NCBI GenBank assembly: GCA_041639705.1
Contig: JBEQBT010000066.1
Coordinates: 1-14,311 of the forward strand
Length of the DNA: 14,311 nt
Direction: 5' to 3'
Origin: JARDZI01 sp041639705
GTDB taxonomy: Bacteria; Bacillota; Clostridia; Clostridiales; Caloramatoraceae
Shown one piece after another: positions 6,875 to 14,134 of this stretch. The notes beneath the pieces were generated by a model, which saw only the letters and a program-made list of their open reading frames with translations, had not been told where the DNA came from and did no database searches. How positions within the stretch are numbered: position 1 is the stretch's first letter; every line of letters starts with the position of its first letter. The translations under genes were made by a program, and so were the position numbers.

Positions 6875-8050
6875 ATGGATAAACCTATTGATAATGTATT
6901 AGGTCAGTGGAAGTCATATTTAACCAATATAAGTTCTAATTTAATGGAGTTATCTGATCAAACTGAGTTTCAATTAATAAAATTAAAGACTACTGACAAA
7001 TCCAATGGGTATACAGGAATTACAAGGATAAGGGCAGATAGATGTGTTGAGTCAGTGGGAGTATTATGGCAGAATTTTACTCTATTATCGGAGGTTATAG
7101 AAAGGGCAGCAAGTTTAGAGAGTAAGCAGAGTATTTTATATAATCCAGAGGAGGATATAAGGAAGCTTTTTGAAGAAACCTTGATAGTAATAGATAGGTC
7201 CCATGTGGATATAAACCAACGAAATTTATTGCAGGACGAGACAGATGAAAAGGTGGCAACTCCAAAGTCCCTATTAAAGCATATGCAGGAAGCTTTTGAA
7301 AGCCTCTGCAGGGATATTACCGAAATTTCAAGTGCAGAGGAAGCCCTTCAGTCAAGATTAGGAAATATCAAAATAGAAATCAAGAGGCTTAATTCAACAA
7401 TTGGTCACCTAGGCATAAAAAATATGCCTACATTTAAAATTGATAGAGTAACAGAGGTTGAGAGGGACCCTCTCCAGGGGATGATAGAGTTGGATAAGCT
7501 GGTATACAGTATTGAAAAATATAGGGCTTCAATAAAGGCTCTTGAAGATGATTATAATTGGATCGTTAATAGCTTTGATAGGGTTAGGGAAATGCTTTGT
7601 GAATTAAAGGAGTTAGCCACGAAATCAAAGGATGCTATTATCAAATCCAAGGAAATTTTCTGCACTGTAGAGTCTGTTAGACCTGTTATTAGTGAAGAAG
7701 TATTGAAGTCTTTACAGGATTGGCTTGGAGTTTTGGAAAACAAACTAGCCCAAGGAGCATTAAAGGCTGTAAAGATAGGGGTATCCAAGCTAGAGGAGGA
7801 GTGTTCTCAAAAGCTGGAGAGAGAAAGAGAGAGCTATGAGGCTAATAGTAGAGCTTATAATGAATGGCTAGACTTAAGAGGTCAATTCAAAGCTATGCTA
7901 GCAAAGGCAGAAATATTAAAGGCCAGAGGTTTATTAATTGATAATTCACTGAATGAGTTAATAGAAAATACAAATACTGTACTTCATGCAAATCCAGTTA
8001 ATTTGGAAGATTGCAGGAAGTTTATAAAAAAATTTAAGCTGAGTTTGTAA
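6875..8050 (+). CDS. Helical, coiled-coil-rich protein of unknown family
   Basis: A 391-residue acidic, soluble protein predicted to be almost entirely helical. Heptad-like stretches occur at about 150-185, 215-260 and 285-345. No enzyme motif, metal site, signal peptide or membrane segment is visible. I do not recognise the family with confidence. The start at 6875 follows AGGGG (6862-6866), which begins right after the TAA of the membrane protein. The ATG at 6845 lies inside that gene and has no site. It ends 17 nt before pknG. Its position between the membrane sensor and the kinase suggests a cytoplasmic adaptor linking the two, but this is inferred from gene order only. Confidence 0.8.
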   Translation: MDKPIDNVLGQWKSYLTNISSNLMELSDQTEFQLIKLKTTDKSNGYTGITRIRADRCVESVGVLWQNFTLLSEVIERAASLESKQSILYNPEEDIRKLFEETLIVIDRSHVDINQRNLLQDETDEKVATPKSLLKHMQEAFESLCRDITEISSAEEALQSRLGNIKIEIKRLNSTIGHLGIKNMPTFKIDRVTEVERDPLQGMIELDKLVYSIEKYRASIKALEDDYNWIVNSFDRVREMLCELKELATKSKDAIIKSKEIFCTVESVRPVISEEVLKSLQDWLGVLENKLAQGALKAVKIGVSKLEEECSQKLERERESYEANSRAYNEWLDLRGQFKAMLAKAEILKARGLLIDNSLNELIENTNTVLHANPVNLEDCRKFIKKFKLSL

Positions 8051-8053
8051 GTT

Positions 8054-8070
8054 AGGGGGGAAATATTTTG
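8054..8070 (+). promoter_or_regulatory. Ribosome binding site and TTG start of pknG
   Basis: AGGGGGG (8054-8060) is followed after 7 nt by TTG at 8068-8070. No in-frame ATG occurs before residue 36, which lies beyond the first zinc ribbon (C6 to C23). The TTG is therefore the likely start. Confidence 0.75.
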
Positions 8071-10245
8071 GCTACTGAAAAATGTCAAAGACCAGGTTGT
8101 TCCGGTATTATTGTTGATGGTGTATGTGAGGATTGCGGCAGACCAGCTGCCGGTAAAAGCTTGCTTTCAGGAATGAATGATAATCCTCAGGTTCAAGCTA
8201 GCAATATGAATACAAATACAGGTTCAATAGTTTCTACACGCACTGGAAGCAAGAGAGCATCCAGTAGATCAAGTAGAACATCAGGCACCTCAAGCAGAAG
8301 AAACAAATTAGGAGGAGGATTAGTATCCTTACCAGAACAGCCAAGTTTGGACCCGTTAAATCTTGTTTTGCAGAATGCTGAGGTTCCAGAGAGAAAAAGA
8401 TATTGCCCAAATTGTGAGGAAAAGGTTAATAGGATAAAAGGGTTTTGTCCTAAATGTGGAAACGAATATAGCTTTGAACCAGCCTTAAAATCAGGAGACA
8501 TAGTAAATGGTAAATTTGAGATTAAGGGTCCCATTGCTTTTGGAGGAATGGGATGGATTTATCTAGCATATGACACAATCCTCTCAAGATGGGTAGTTTT
8601 AAAGGGCTTGCTTAATGCCAAGGATGAAGCAAGTGCAGCTGCTGCAGTAGCAGAACGCCAATTTTTAGCAGCAGTTAAGCATCCTAAGATTGTAGGTATT
8701 TATGACTTTATGCAAAGAGGCAATGATGGTTTTATTGTAATGGAGTTTGTTGGAGGTAGAAGTGTTCAAAGCCTGAGAAAGGAAAGAGGACCACTGCCTG
8801 TAGAGGAAGCAATATCATATATTTTAGGCATACTGCCTGCATTCTCCTATTTGCATCAACATGGCTTGTTATATTGTGATTTTAAACCAGACAATATTAT
8901 GCTTGAGGGCGATGATGTAAAGCTAGTGGATATGGGTGGGGTAAGAAGGATAGATGATCCTAATGGAGACATATTCGGTACTAAGGGGTATATGGCTCCT
9001 GAGCAGGGAGATAACCCAATAGAGGTTTCAGACCTATATACTATTGGAAGGTCACTTGCAACTCTAATAATGGATTTTCACTATCAATCAGCATATGAAC
9101 ATTCCCTACCACTTCCAAGTGAACAGAAGGTTTTAGCAGAGAATGAGGCTCTTTATAGATTTTTGTTAAGAGCAACACATAAGGATATTGATGCAAGGTT
9201 CCAATCTGCTGATGAAATGTATGGACAACTATATGGAATATTGAGAGAAATTGTTGCTCTAAAGACTTCACCTGTACAAATGGAGAGTCAGGTGTTTACT
9301 GTTGATAATCTTTTAGATCCAGAGGATGCAAAGGGTACTGAGGCTATTAATGTAAATTACCTGCCAACATTGAAAATGAATGCAGGAGACATAGCTGCAA
9401 ATGATATTTTAAGGTTGTCCTCAATTAATGATCCAGAAAAGAGAGTAGGAGCATTATTACAGCTTGTGAACAAATTCAAAGGTAACTCAGTTGAAGCAAG
9501 GTTGAGGCTATCAGACGCGTATATACATGTTGGTAGATTTGATGAAGCAGAAAAGCTGCTAGCACAAATCTCCTCAGAGGATGAGTTTGAGTGGAGAGTA
9601 CATTGGTATAGAGGAAAGTCACTTCTTGCACAGGGTAAGGGTATGGAGGCAAAAATGGAATTTGAAAAGGTTTATTTTGAAATGCCCGGAGAACTGGCAC
9701 CAAAGCTTGCTATAGGATATTCCGCTGAACAATCTGGTGCAATTGATGATGCAATAAACTATTATTTCAGAGTGTCTAGGGTTGATCCAAATAATACAAC
9801 TGCATGTTTTGGTTTAGCCAGGTGTTTAAAAAATAAGCAGGATATTGCAGGAACTACAAATGCATTAAACCTTGTACCTGCAAGTCATAGCCTATATACC
9901 CAATCAAGGATTGCACTTGCTAAGATACTAATGCTGAATGAGGACGCTCTTACAGAGGATGGTCTAAATGAGTTATCTCAGACAGTAGGTGCAATTACCT
10001 CAGAAGGTGGAATCGCCCATCAATTAGCTGGAAGAGTGTTGAATATTGGAGTTAAAATGATTAATACAAAAAAGCTTAAAGAAAGCAGCTCTTCTAATTT
10101 ATTAGGACATGTTCTGGAGGAACGCAAGCTTAGATTAGGTGCAGAAGCAGAATATAGAAAAGCAGCCCACTATGCGACTAATTTAGATGAAAAAATAAAT
10201 TGGGTTAATCTTGCAAATGCTGTAAGACCAGTAACCCTGTTTTAA
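8068..10245 (+). CDS. pknG: PknG-type Ser/Thr protein kinase with zinc ribbon, rubredoxin-like module and TPR
   Basis: A 725-residue kinase with the full PknG layout. An N-terminal zinc ribbon (C6, C11, C20, C23) is followed by a basic Ser/Thr/Arg-rich linker (about 50-80). A rubredoxin-like module (C113-x2-C116, C127-x2-C130) leads into SGDIVNGKFEIKG and the kinase domain (about 150-400). Catalytic features are a glycine loop AFGGMGWIY (157-165), K179 in VVLK, E196 in AERQFL, YCDFKPDN (269-276, D271) and DMG (288-290). The HRD arginine is missing, as in PknG. TPR and C-terminal regions follow, with PGELAPKLA (540-548), FGLAR (581-585) and the terminal NAVRPVTLF, all recalling mycobacterial PknG. 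That enzyme is cytosolic and controls 2-oxoglutarate and glutamate metabolism by phosphorylating GarA. The start is TTG. The PP2C gene begins 15 nt after the stop. Confidence 0.93.
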   Translation: MATEKCQRPGCSGIIVDGVCEDCGRPAAGKSLLSGMNDNPQVQASNMNTNTGSIVSTRTGSKRASSRSSRTSGTSSRRNKLGGGLVSLPEQPSLDPLNLVLQNAEVPERKRYCPNCEEKVNRIKGFCPKCGNEYSFEPALKSGDIVNGKFEIKGPIAFGGMGWIYLAYDTILSRWVVLKGLLNAKDEASAAAAVAERQFLAAVKHPKIVGIYDFMQRGNDGFIVMEFVGGRSVQSLRKERGPLPVEEAISYILGILPAFSYLHQHGLLYCDFKPDNIMLEGDDVKLVDMGGVRRIDDPNGDIFGTKGYMAPEQGDNPIEVSDLYTIGRSLATLIMDFHYQSAYEHSLPLPSEQKVLAENEALYRFLLRATHKDIDARFQSADEMYGQLYGILREIVALKTSPVQMESQVFTVDNLLDPEDAKGTEAINVNYLPTLKMNAGDIAANDILRLSSINDPEKRVGALLQLVNKFKGNSVEARLRLSDAYIHVGRFDEAEKLLAQISSEDEFEWRVHWYRGKSLLAQGKGMEAKMEFEKVYFEMPGELAPKLAIGYSAEQSGAIDDAINYYFRVSRVDPNNTTACFGLARCLKNKQDIAGTTNALNLVPASHSLYTQSRIALAKILMLNEDALTEDGLNELSQTVGAITSEGGIAHQLAGRVLNIGVKMINTKKLKESSSSNLLGHVLEERKLRLGAEAEYRKAAHYATNLDEKINWVNLANAVRPVTLF

Positions 10246-10260
10246 GGGGGGTCAGTTAAT

Positions 10261-11139
10261 ATGCAATGTAGAAAATGTGGCGCTATTGTTAATAATGGGG
10301 ATAACTTTTGTGAAGAGTGTGGAGCTTCATTAATACAAGCTCCAGGGAAAACCAATTTAGGCATTGAGTCTTTTCCTAAGTCAAAAGCCTTAGCCTATAA
10401 TAATAATTTGGCAGCTGTAACCAACATAGGCAGAAGGCACCCTAATAATGAAGATGATGGTACAGTATTAAAGCTTCAAAATGGAGAGGATGTTTTAATT
10501 GTTTCAGATGGAGTGTCCTCCTCATTTACTGCAACTAGTGCTTCTGAGAAGGCAATAGAAATTATTAAGGAAGCACTACTTAAGGATGATAAGTCTCCAA
10601 GAGAATTAATAATATCTGCCATTAATGCAGCTGATGCTTGTATTAAGGATTTGCCATTTGAGACAAGAAAGGATGGGCTATATGGTCCTGAAGCAACTGT
10701 AATTGTTGCAATGGTGGCAGGAGGTACAGCAACTATAGGCTGGGTAGGTGACAGCAGAGCTTATGTTATAAATAAGGATGGGCAGGAGCTTTTAACGGTA
10801 GATGATTCCTGGGTAGAAATGGTGGTAGCAGATGGCAGTATGACAAGGGATATGGCATCAAAGGATAAACTAGCCCATTGTGTAACACAGGTTTTAGGAA
10901 TGCATGATCAGGATATTCAAGTTCATACTCTAGAGCATAGTTTGAAGCCAGGTGATATGCTGCTGCTTTGCTCAGATGGCCTCTGGAATTACTTCCAGGG
11001 TGAAAATGCTATACAAAGAGCAATTACAGCATTTGGAATGAACTCTGCTGCAGCTTTCATTTGTGATCATTTAGTTGGACTTGCAAATTCTGCAGGTGGA
11101 CATGACAATATCACTGCTGCAATGTTAAGAATTGAATAA
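10261..11139 (+). CDS. Zinc-ribbon PP2C-family Ser/Thr protein phosphatase
   Basis: A 292-residue cytoplasmic phosphatase. A short N-terminal zinc ribbon (C3-x2-C6, C17-x2-C20) precedes a PP2C domain (about 48-292). The usual metal-binding motifs are in order: NED (63-65) in RRHPNNEDD, SDG (82-84), GWVGDSRAYV (160-169), CSDG (237-240) and HDN (281-283). Metal ligands D83, D239 and D282 are intact, so it should be an active Mn2+/Mg2+ phosphatase. GGGGGG (10246-10251) directly follows the pknG stop and lies 9 nt from the ATG, so translation is probably coupled. As partner of the adjacent kinase it most likely reverses PknG phosphorylation. The zinc ribbon resembles those on the FHA protein and the kinase. 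It is the last tightly spaced gene, with 189 nt to the next. Confidence 0.93.
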   Translation: MQCRKCGAIVNNGDNFCEECGASLIQAPGKTNLGIESFPKSKALAYNNNLAAVTNIGRRHPNNEDDGTVLKLQNGEDVLIVSDGVSSSFTATSASEKAIEIIKEALLKDDKSPRELIISAINAADACIKDLPFETRKDGLYGPEATVIVAMVAGGTATIGWVGDSRAYVINKDGQELLTVDDSWVEMVVADGSMTRDMASKDKLAHCVTQVLGMHDQDIQVHTLEHSLKPGDMLLLCSDGLWNYFQGENAIQRAITAFGMNSAAAFICDHLVGLANSAGGHDNITAAMLRIE

Positions 11140-11328
11140 AAGCAATACTATGATAGTACCGTAGTGGTCGATGCCCACATCCACAGGGCACTTTCAATAT
11201 GGACGATACCTGCATCAAATACAGAATTCAGTTGTGATGCACAACCACATTCCTATACTTTTAATAAATTTAAACATTTTTCTTAAACAAGGCGAAAATA
11301 AAAGTTTAATCAACGAGGAGATGATCAA
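11140..11328. other. Intergenic stretch with small inverted repeats between PP2C and PotD-like genes
   Basis: No gene is supported here. From left to right it holds TACTAT-g-ATAGTA (11146-11158), a GC-richer patch (11161-11190) and the promoter/operator of the lipoprotein gene. The patch resembles a decayed GTAGGGG-type repeat. In it GATG pairs with CATC, and TGCCC (11172-11176) could also pair with GGGCA (11186-11190). No hairpin here is followed by a T-run, so read-through from the cluster into the lipoprotein gene is possible. Confidence 0.4.
11231..11259 (+). promoter_or_regulatory. Probable promoter with overlapping palindrome for the PotD-like gene
   Basis: TTGTGA (11232-11237) and TATACT (11254-11259) are 16 bp apart. 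The -35 box lies inside a perfect inverted repeat, GTTGTG-atg-CACAAC (11231-11245), the geometry expected of a repressor or activator site. This suggests separate control of the lipoprotein gene. Confidence 0.45.
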
Positions 11329-12408
11329 ATGAAATCTAAAAAACTACTCCATTTGGGATTATCCGCACTGCTTATAATAAGCACAATAACAGGATGCCAG
11401 AGTTTAACCTCCAGCGTAGTACCCCCTGTCACCAGCGATAGTGAAAATGTATTGAATGTATTTAACTGGTCAGAGTATTTGCCAGAGTCAATAATAAAGG
11501 AATTTGAAGAAAAGTATGATATTAAGGTAAATTACCTTACTTATTCATCAAATGAGGAAATGCTGGCTAAGATAATGGCTGGAGATGACATATTTGATAT
11601 ATCTGTTGCCAGTGATTACATGGTAGAGGTAATGAGAAAGCAAAAGCTAATGGAAGAGATTGATATGGGCAATGTCCCAAACTTCAAGAATATTGGGGAT
11701 GAATTTAAAAACCTATCCTTTGACCCAGGTAATAAATACTCTGTGCCATATATGTGGGGGACTGGTGTTATTGCAGTGAACACAGGCGAGGTTTCAGGAG
11801 TAAGCATAACAAGCTATGGTGATCTTTGGGACAGCAGGTTTAAAAATTCCCTAGTGGTTTTAGATGATGAAAGGGCATTAATAGGCATAGCACTTAAAAA
11901 GCTAGGATATTCATTAAATGAAACAGACCCTGGAAAGCTTGAACAGGCAAGAGTTGAGCTTTTAAAGCTAAAACCAAATATTAAGTCCTTTAACAGTGAC
12001 AGTCCTAAAACAGAGCTATTAAATGGAGGAGCTGCAGCAGGGTACATGTGGGGAGCAGAAGCAGCACGTGCTGGAAATGAAAATAAAAATATCAAAGCCT
12101 TCTTTCCTAAGGAAGGAATGTATATATGGCAGGATAATTTTGTAATTCCAAAGGGTGCCCTTCATAAGAAAAATGCTGAGTTATTTATTAATTTCCTGCT
12201 GGATCCAAAGGCGAGTGCAGAAATATCAAAGGAATTTCCATATGCCAATCCAAATTTGGCGGCCCATCAGTATATAGACAAAAGTATTCTAAGTAACCCA
12301 GCTGTATATCCCACTGAAGCTGAACTTAAGATTGGAGAGCGTCTTAAGGACGTAGGAGACACAACAAAGCTATACGATAAAATGTGGGTAGAATTCAGAG
12401 GCAAGTAG
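11329..12408 (+). CDS. PotD/PotF-like substrate-binding lipoprotein, orphan
   Basis: A 359-residue lipoprotein of the polyamine-type (PotD/PotF) periplasmic-binding family. The signal peptide (KSKK, a hydrophobic core, then TITG before C23) ends at a lipobox, so mature protein is anchored outside the membrane. Family features include FNWSEYLPE (45-53), SDYMVE (95-100), PYMWGTGVIAVN (140-151), DDERALIGIA (179-188) and WQDNFVIPKGA (267-277). W47, Y50, W241, W267 and D269 appear to match aromatic and acidic residues that hold the amines in PotD, so a polyamine or related cation is possible. No PotA, PotB or PotC gene is present, so it is an orphan here. It occupies the place that GlnH has beside mycobacterial PknG, which suggests a sensing role. 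GAGGAG (11315-11320) is 8 nt before the ATG. Confidence 0.88.
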   Translation: MKSKKLLHLGLSALLIISTITGCQSLTSSVVPPVTSDSENVLNVFNWSEYLPESIIKEFEEKYDIKVNYLTYSSNEEMLAKIMAGDDIFDISVASDYMVEVMRKQKLMEEIDMGNVPNFKNIGDEFKNLSFDPGNKYSVPYMWGTGVIAVNTGEVSGVSITSYGDLWDSRFKNSLVVLDDERALIGIALKKLGYSLNETDPGKLEQARVELLKLKPNIKSFNSDSPKTELLNGGAAAGYMWGAEAARAGNENKNIKAFFPKEGMYIWQDNFVIPKGALHKKNAELFINFLLDPKASAEISKEFPYANPNLAAHQYIDKSILSNPAVYPTEAELKIGERLKDVGDTTKLYDKMWVEFRGK

Positions 12409-12412
12409 GCCC

Positions 12413-12566
12413 AAGAGACTGTTGCAAAACTACTATAAAATAAGGTTTTATATAAAAGTTTACGGCTGTCATCCTGAACGTAGTGAAGGATCTTTAAGAT
12501 CCTTCACTACGTTCAGGATGACAGCCACAATTTTTATAATACCAAAATATTTTGCAACTGCCTCTT
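12413..12566. mobile_element. MITE-like element with nested 31-bp palindrome
   Basis: Imperfect terminal inverted repeats bound this 154-bp unit. The left end AAGAGACTGTTGCAAAA (12413-12429) matches the reverse complement of 12550-12566 at 15 of 17 positions. Inside lies the palindrome at 12464-12526. No transposase gene is present, so it would be moved in trans. No clear target duplication is visible. It begins 4 nt after the lipoprotein stop codon. Confidence 0.65.
12464..12526. repeat. Perfect 31-bp palindrome (CATCCTGAACGTAGTG repeat)
   Basis: The arms 12464-12494 and 12496-12526 are exact reverse complements around one central base. The core is the widespread TCATCCTGAACG-AGTGAAGGATC type of bacterial repeat, and a second copy starts at 14251. 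TTTTT (12531-12535) follows four bases after the stem, so it may also end transcription of the lipoprotein gene. Confidence 0.92.
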
Positions 12567-12579
12567 TATTTGTTATAAT
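12552..12579 (+). promoter_or_regulatory. Possible promoter of the citrate synthase gene, partly inside the MITE end
   Basis: TTGCAA (12552-12557) lies 16 bp from TATAAT (12574-12579), which is preceded by TGT as an extended -10. The -35-like box belongs to the right terminal repeat of the MITE-like element and the -10 box lies outside it. Confidence 0.45.
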
Positions 12580-12728
12580 TCTGTTACAAATGTATATTTA
12601 TTCTCAAAAAACTTATAAAGTGAATAATTATATGTTGATTTTTGCAGATAATTGTATTATTATTATTTGAAATACCAAAATACATGTATACAATTATACA
12701 AATTGCAAAATTGAATGGGGGCTATTAT

Positions 12729-14123
12729 ATGGCAAAAATTGAGTTTAACAAAAAATCAAATGTTATGGAACAGTCTGTTTACAAATATAAACTTCAGGAT
12801 ATAGAGGAAGCCAACCTTTACAGGGAGCTGTTCCCATATTCAGAGATACCGAGGATAGCCTTCAATCACAGGCATGTTCCAATGAATATGCCAGAGGATA
12901 TATGGATTACGGACACCACCTTCAGAGATGGCCAGCAATCAAGGGTTCCATATACAACAAAACAGATGGTGCATATATATGACAAGCTCCATGAAATGGA
13001 TAATGAAGCTGGAGTTATTAGACAGACTGAGTTTTTTCTTTATTCTAAAACCGACAGGGATGCTGCTTTAAAATGCCTTGAAAGGGGATATAAATTTCCA
13101 GAGGTAACTGCTTGGATAAGGGCGAGTAAGGAGGATTTCCAGCTTGTTAAGGATATGGGGATAAAGGAGACAGGTATACTTGTTTCCTGTTCGGACTATC
13201 ATATATTTAAAAAACTTAAATTAAAAAGAAGCGAGGCAATGGCAAAATATCTTGAAGTAATTAATGCAGCCCTGGAAAATGGAATTATTCCAAGGTGTCA
13301 TTTTGAAGATATAACAAGGGCAGATTATTATGGTTTCGTAGTTCCATTTGCTACTGAACTAATGAAGCTATCAAAGCAGTCAGGCATTCAAGTTAAAATA
13401 AGGGCTTGTGACACAATGGGTCTTGGGGTGGGAATTCCAGGAGTTGCACTGCCAAGAAGTGTGCCAGGAATTATATATGGACTTAAGCACTATGCAGATG
13501 TTCCCTCTGAAAGCTTAGAGTGGCATGGGCATAATGACTTTTACAAGGCAGTTAATAACTCAACCACAGCATGGTTATATGGAGCTTCAGCAATAAACAC
13601 CTCCCTGTTTGGAATAGGGGAGAGAACAGGAAATACACCTCTTGAGGCTATGGTTATGGAATATGTACAGCTAAGGGGAGAGGATAAAAGTATGAATCTT
13701 CCTGTATTAACTGAACTTGCAGAATACTTTGAGAAGGAGCTAGGCTATGATGTTCCACCTATGACTCCATTTGTTGGTAAAGCATTTAATCTTACTAAGG
13801 CAGGTATTCATGCAGATGGAATTTTAAAGGATGAGGAGATATATAATATTTTTGATACTAAAAAAATTCTCAATAGACCAGTTGCAATTGCAATTGATGC
13901 CCACTCAGGTCTTGCAGGAATAGCTGCATGGATAAACTTAAGATATGGTTTAACTGATACAGAGAGGGTAGATAAAAAGGACAATAGAGTTGTAATGATA
14001 AAGGAATGGATTGACAAAGAATATAAAAAAGAAAGGGTAACCTCAATATCGGATAAGGAAATGGAAGAACAGGTTAGCTTATACTTTCATGAGATTACTA
14101 ATTTAGCTTTATCAGAGGAATAA
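12729..14123 (+). CDS. Re-type citrate synthase (isopropylmalate/homocitrate synthase family)
   Basis: A 464-residue DRE-TIM metallolyase condensing acetyl-CoA with an oxo acid. It has TDTTFRDGQQ (61-70; R66, D67), the metal-binding WHGHND (265-270; H266, H268), GIGERTGNTPLE (295-306) and GIHADG (359-364). Blocks such as VIRQTEFFLYS, RCHFEDITRADYYGF and EEIYNIFDT fit the anaerobic Re-citrate synthase first shown in Clostridium kluyveri better than NifV or LeuA. No LeuA-type regulatory domain is present. The enzyme makes citrate from oxaloacetate, the entry to 2-oxoglutarate and glutamate in clostridia that lack ordinary citrate synthase. The start at 12729 follows GGGGG (12717-12721). In-frame codons reach back to 12642 but encode only an unlikely A/T-driven extension. 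A homocitrate synthase role cannot be fully excluded. Confidence 0.85.
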   Translation: MAKIEFNKKSNVMEQSVYKYKLQDIEEANLYRELFPYSEIPRIAFNHRHVPMNMPEDIWITDTTFRDGQQSRVPYTTKQMVHIYDKLHEMDNEAGVIRQTEFFLYSKTDRDAALKCLERGYKFPEVTAWIRASKEDFQLVKDMGIKETGILVSCSDYHIFKKLKLKRSEAMAKYLEVINAALENGIIPRCHFEDITRADYYGFVVPFATELMKLSKQSGIQVKIRACDTMGLGVGIPGVALPRSVPGIIYGLKHYADVPSESLEWHGHNDFYKAVNNSTTAWLYGASAINTSLFGIGERTGNTPLEAMVMEYVQLRGEDKSMNLPVLTELAEYFEKELGYDVPPMTPFVGKAFNLTKAGIHADGILKDEEIYNIFDTKKILNRPVAIAIDAHSGLAGIAAWINLRYGLTDTERVDKKDNRVVMIKEWIDKEYKKERVTSISDKEMEEQVSLYFHEITNLALSEE

Positions 14124-14134
14124 GGTGGTATAAA

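Noticed and set aside
8193..8534. Minus-strand open frame of 113 codons inside pknG
   Set aside because: It is a shadow of the kinase coding strand with no ribosome binding site and no recognisable product.
12422..12670. Open frame of 82 codons as a protein gene
   Set aside because: It is the translation of a palindromic repeat with flanking A/T-rich DNA, has no ribosome binding site, and overlaps the MITE-like element.
12642..12728. Upstream ATG at 12642 for the citrate synthase
   Set aside because: The extension encodes a hydrophobic A/T-derived stretch with no ribosome binding site and no counterpart in the family. GGGGG precedes 12729.
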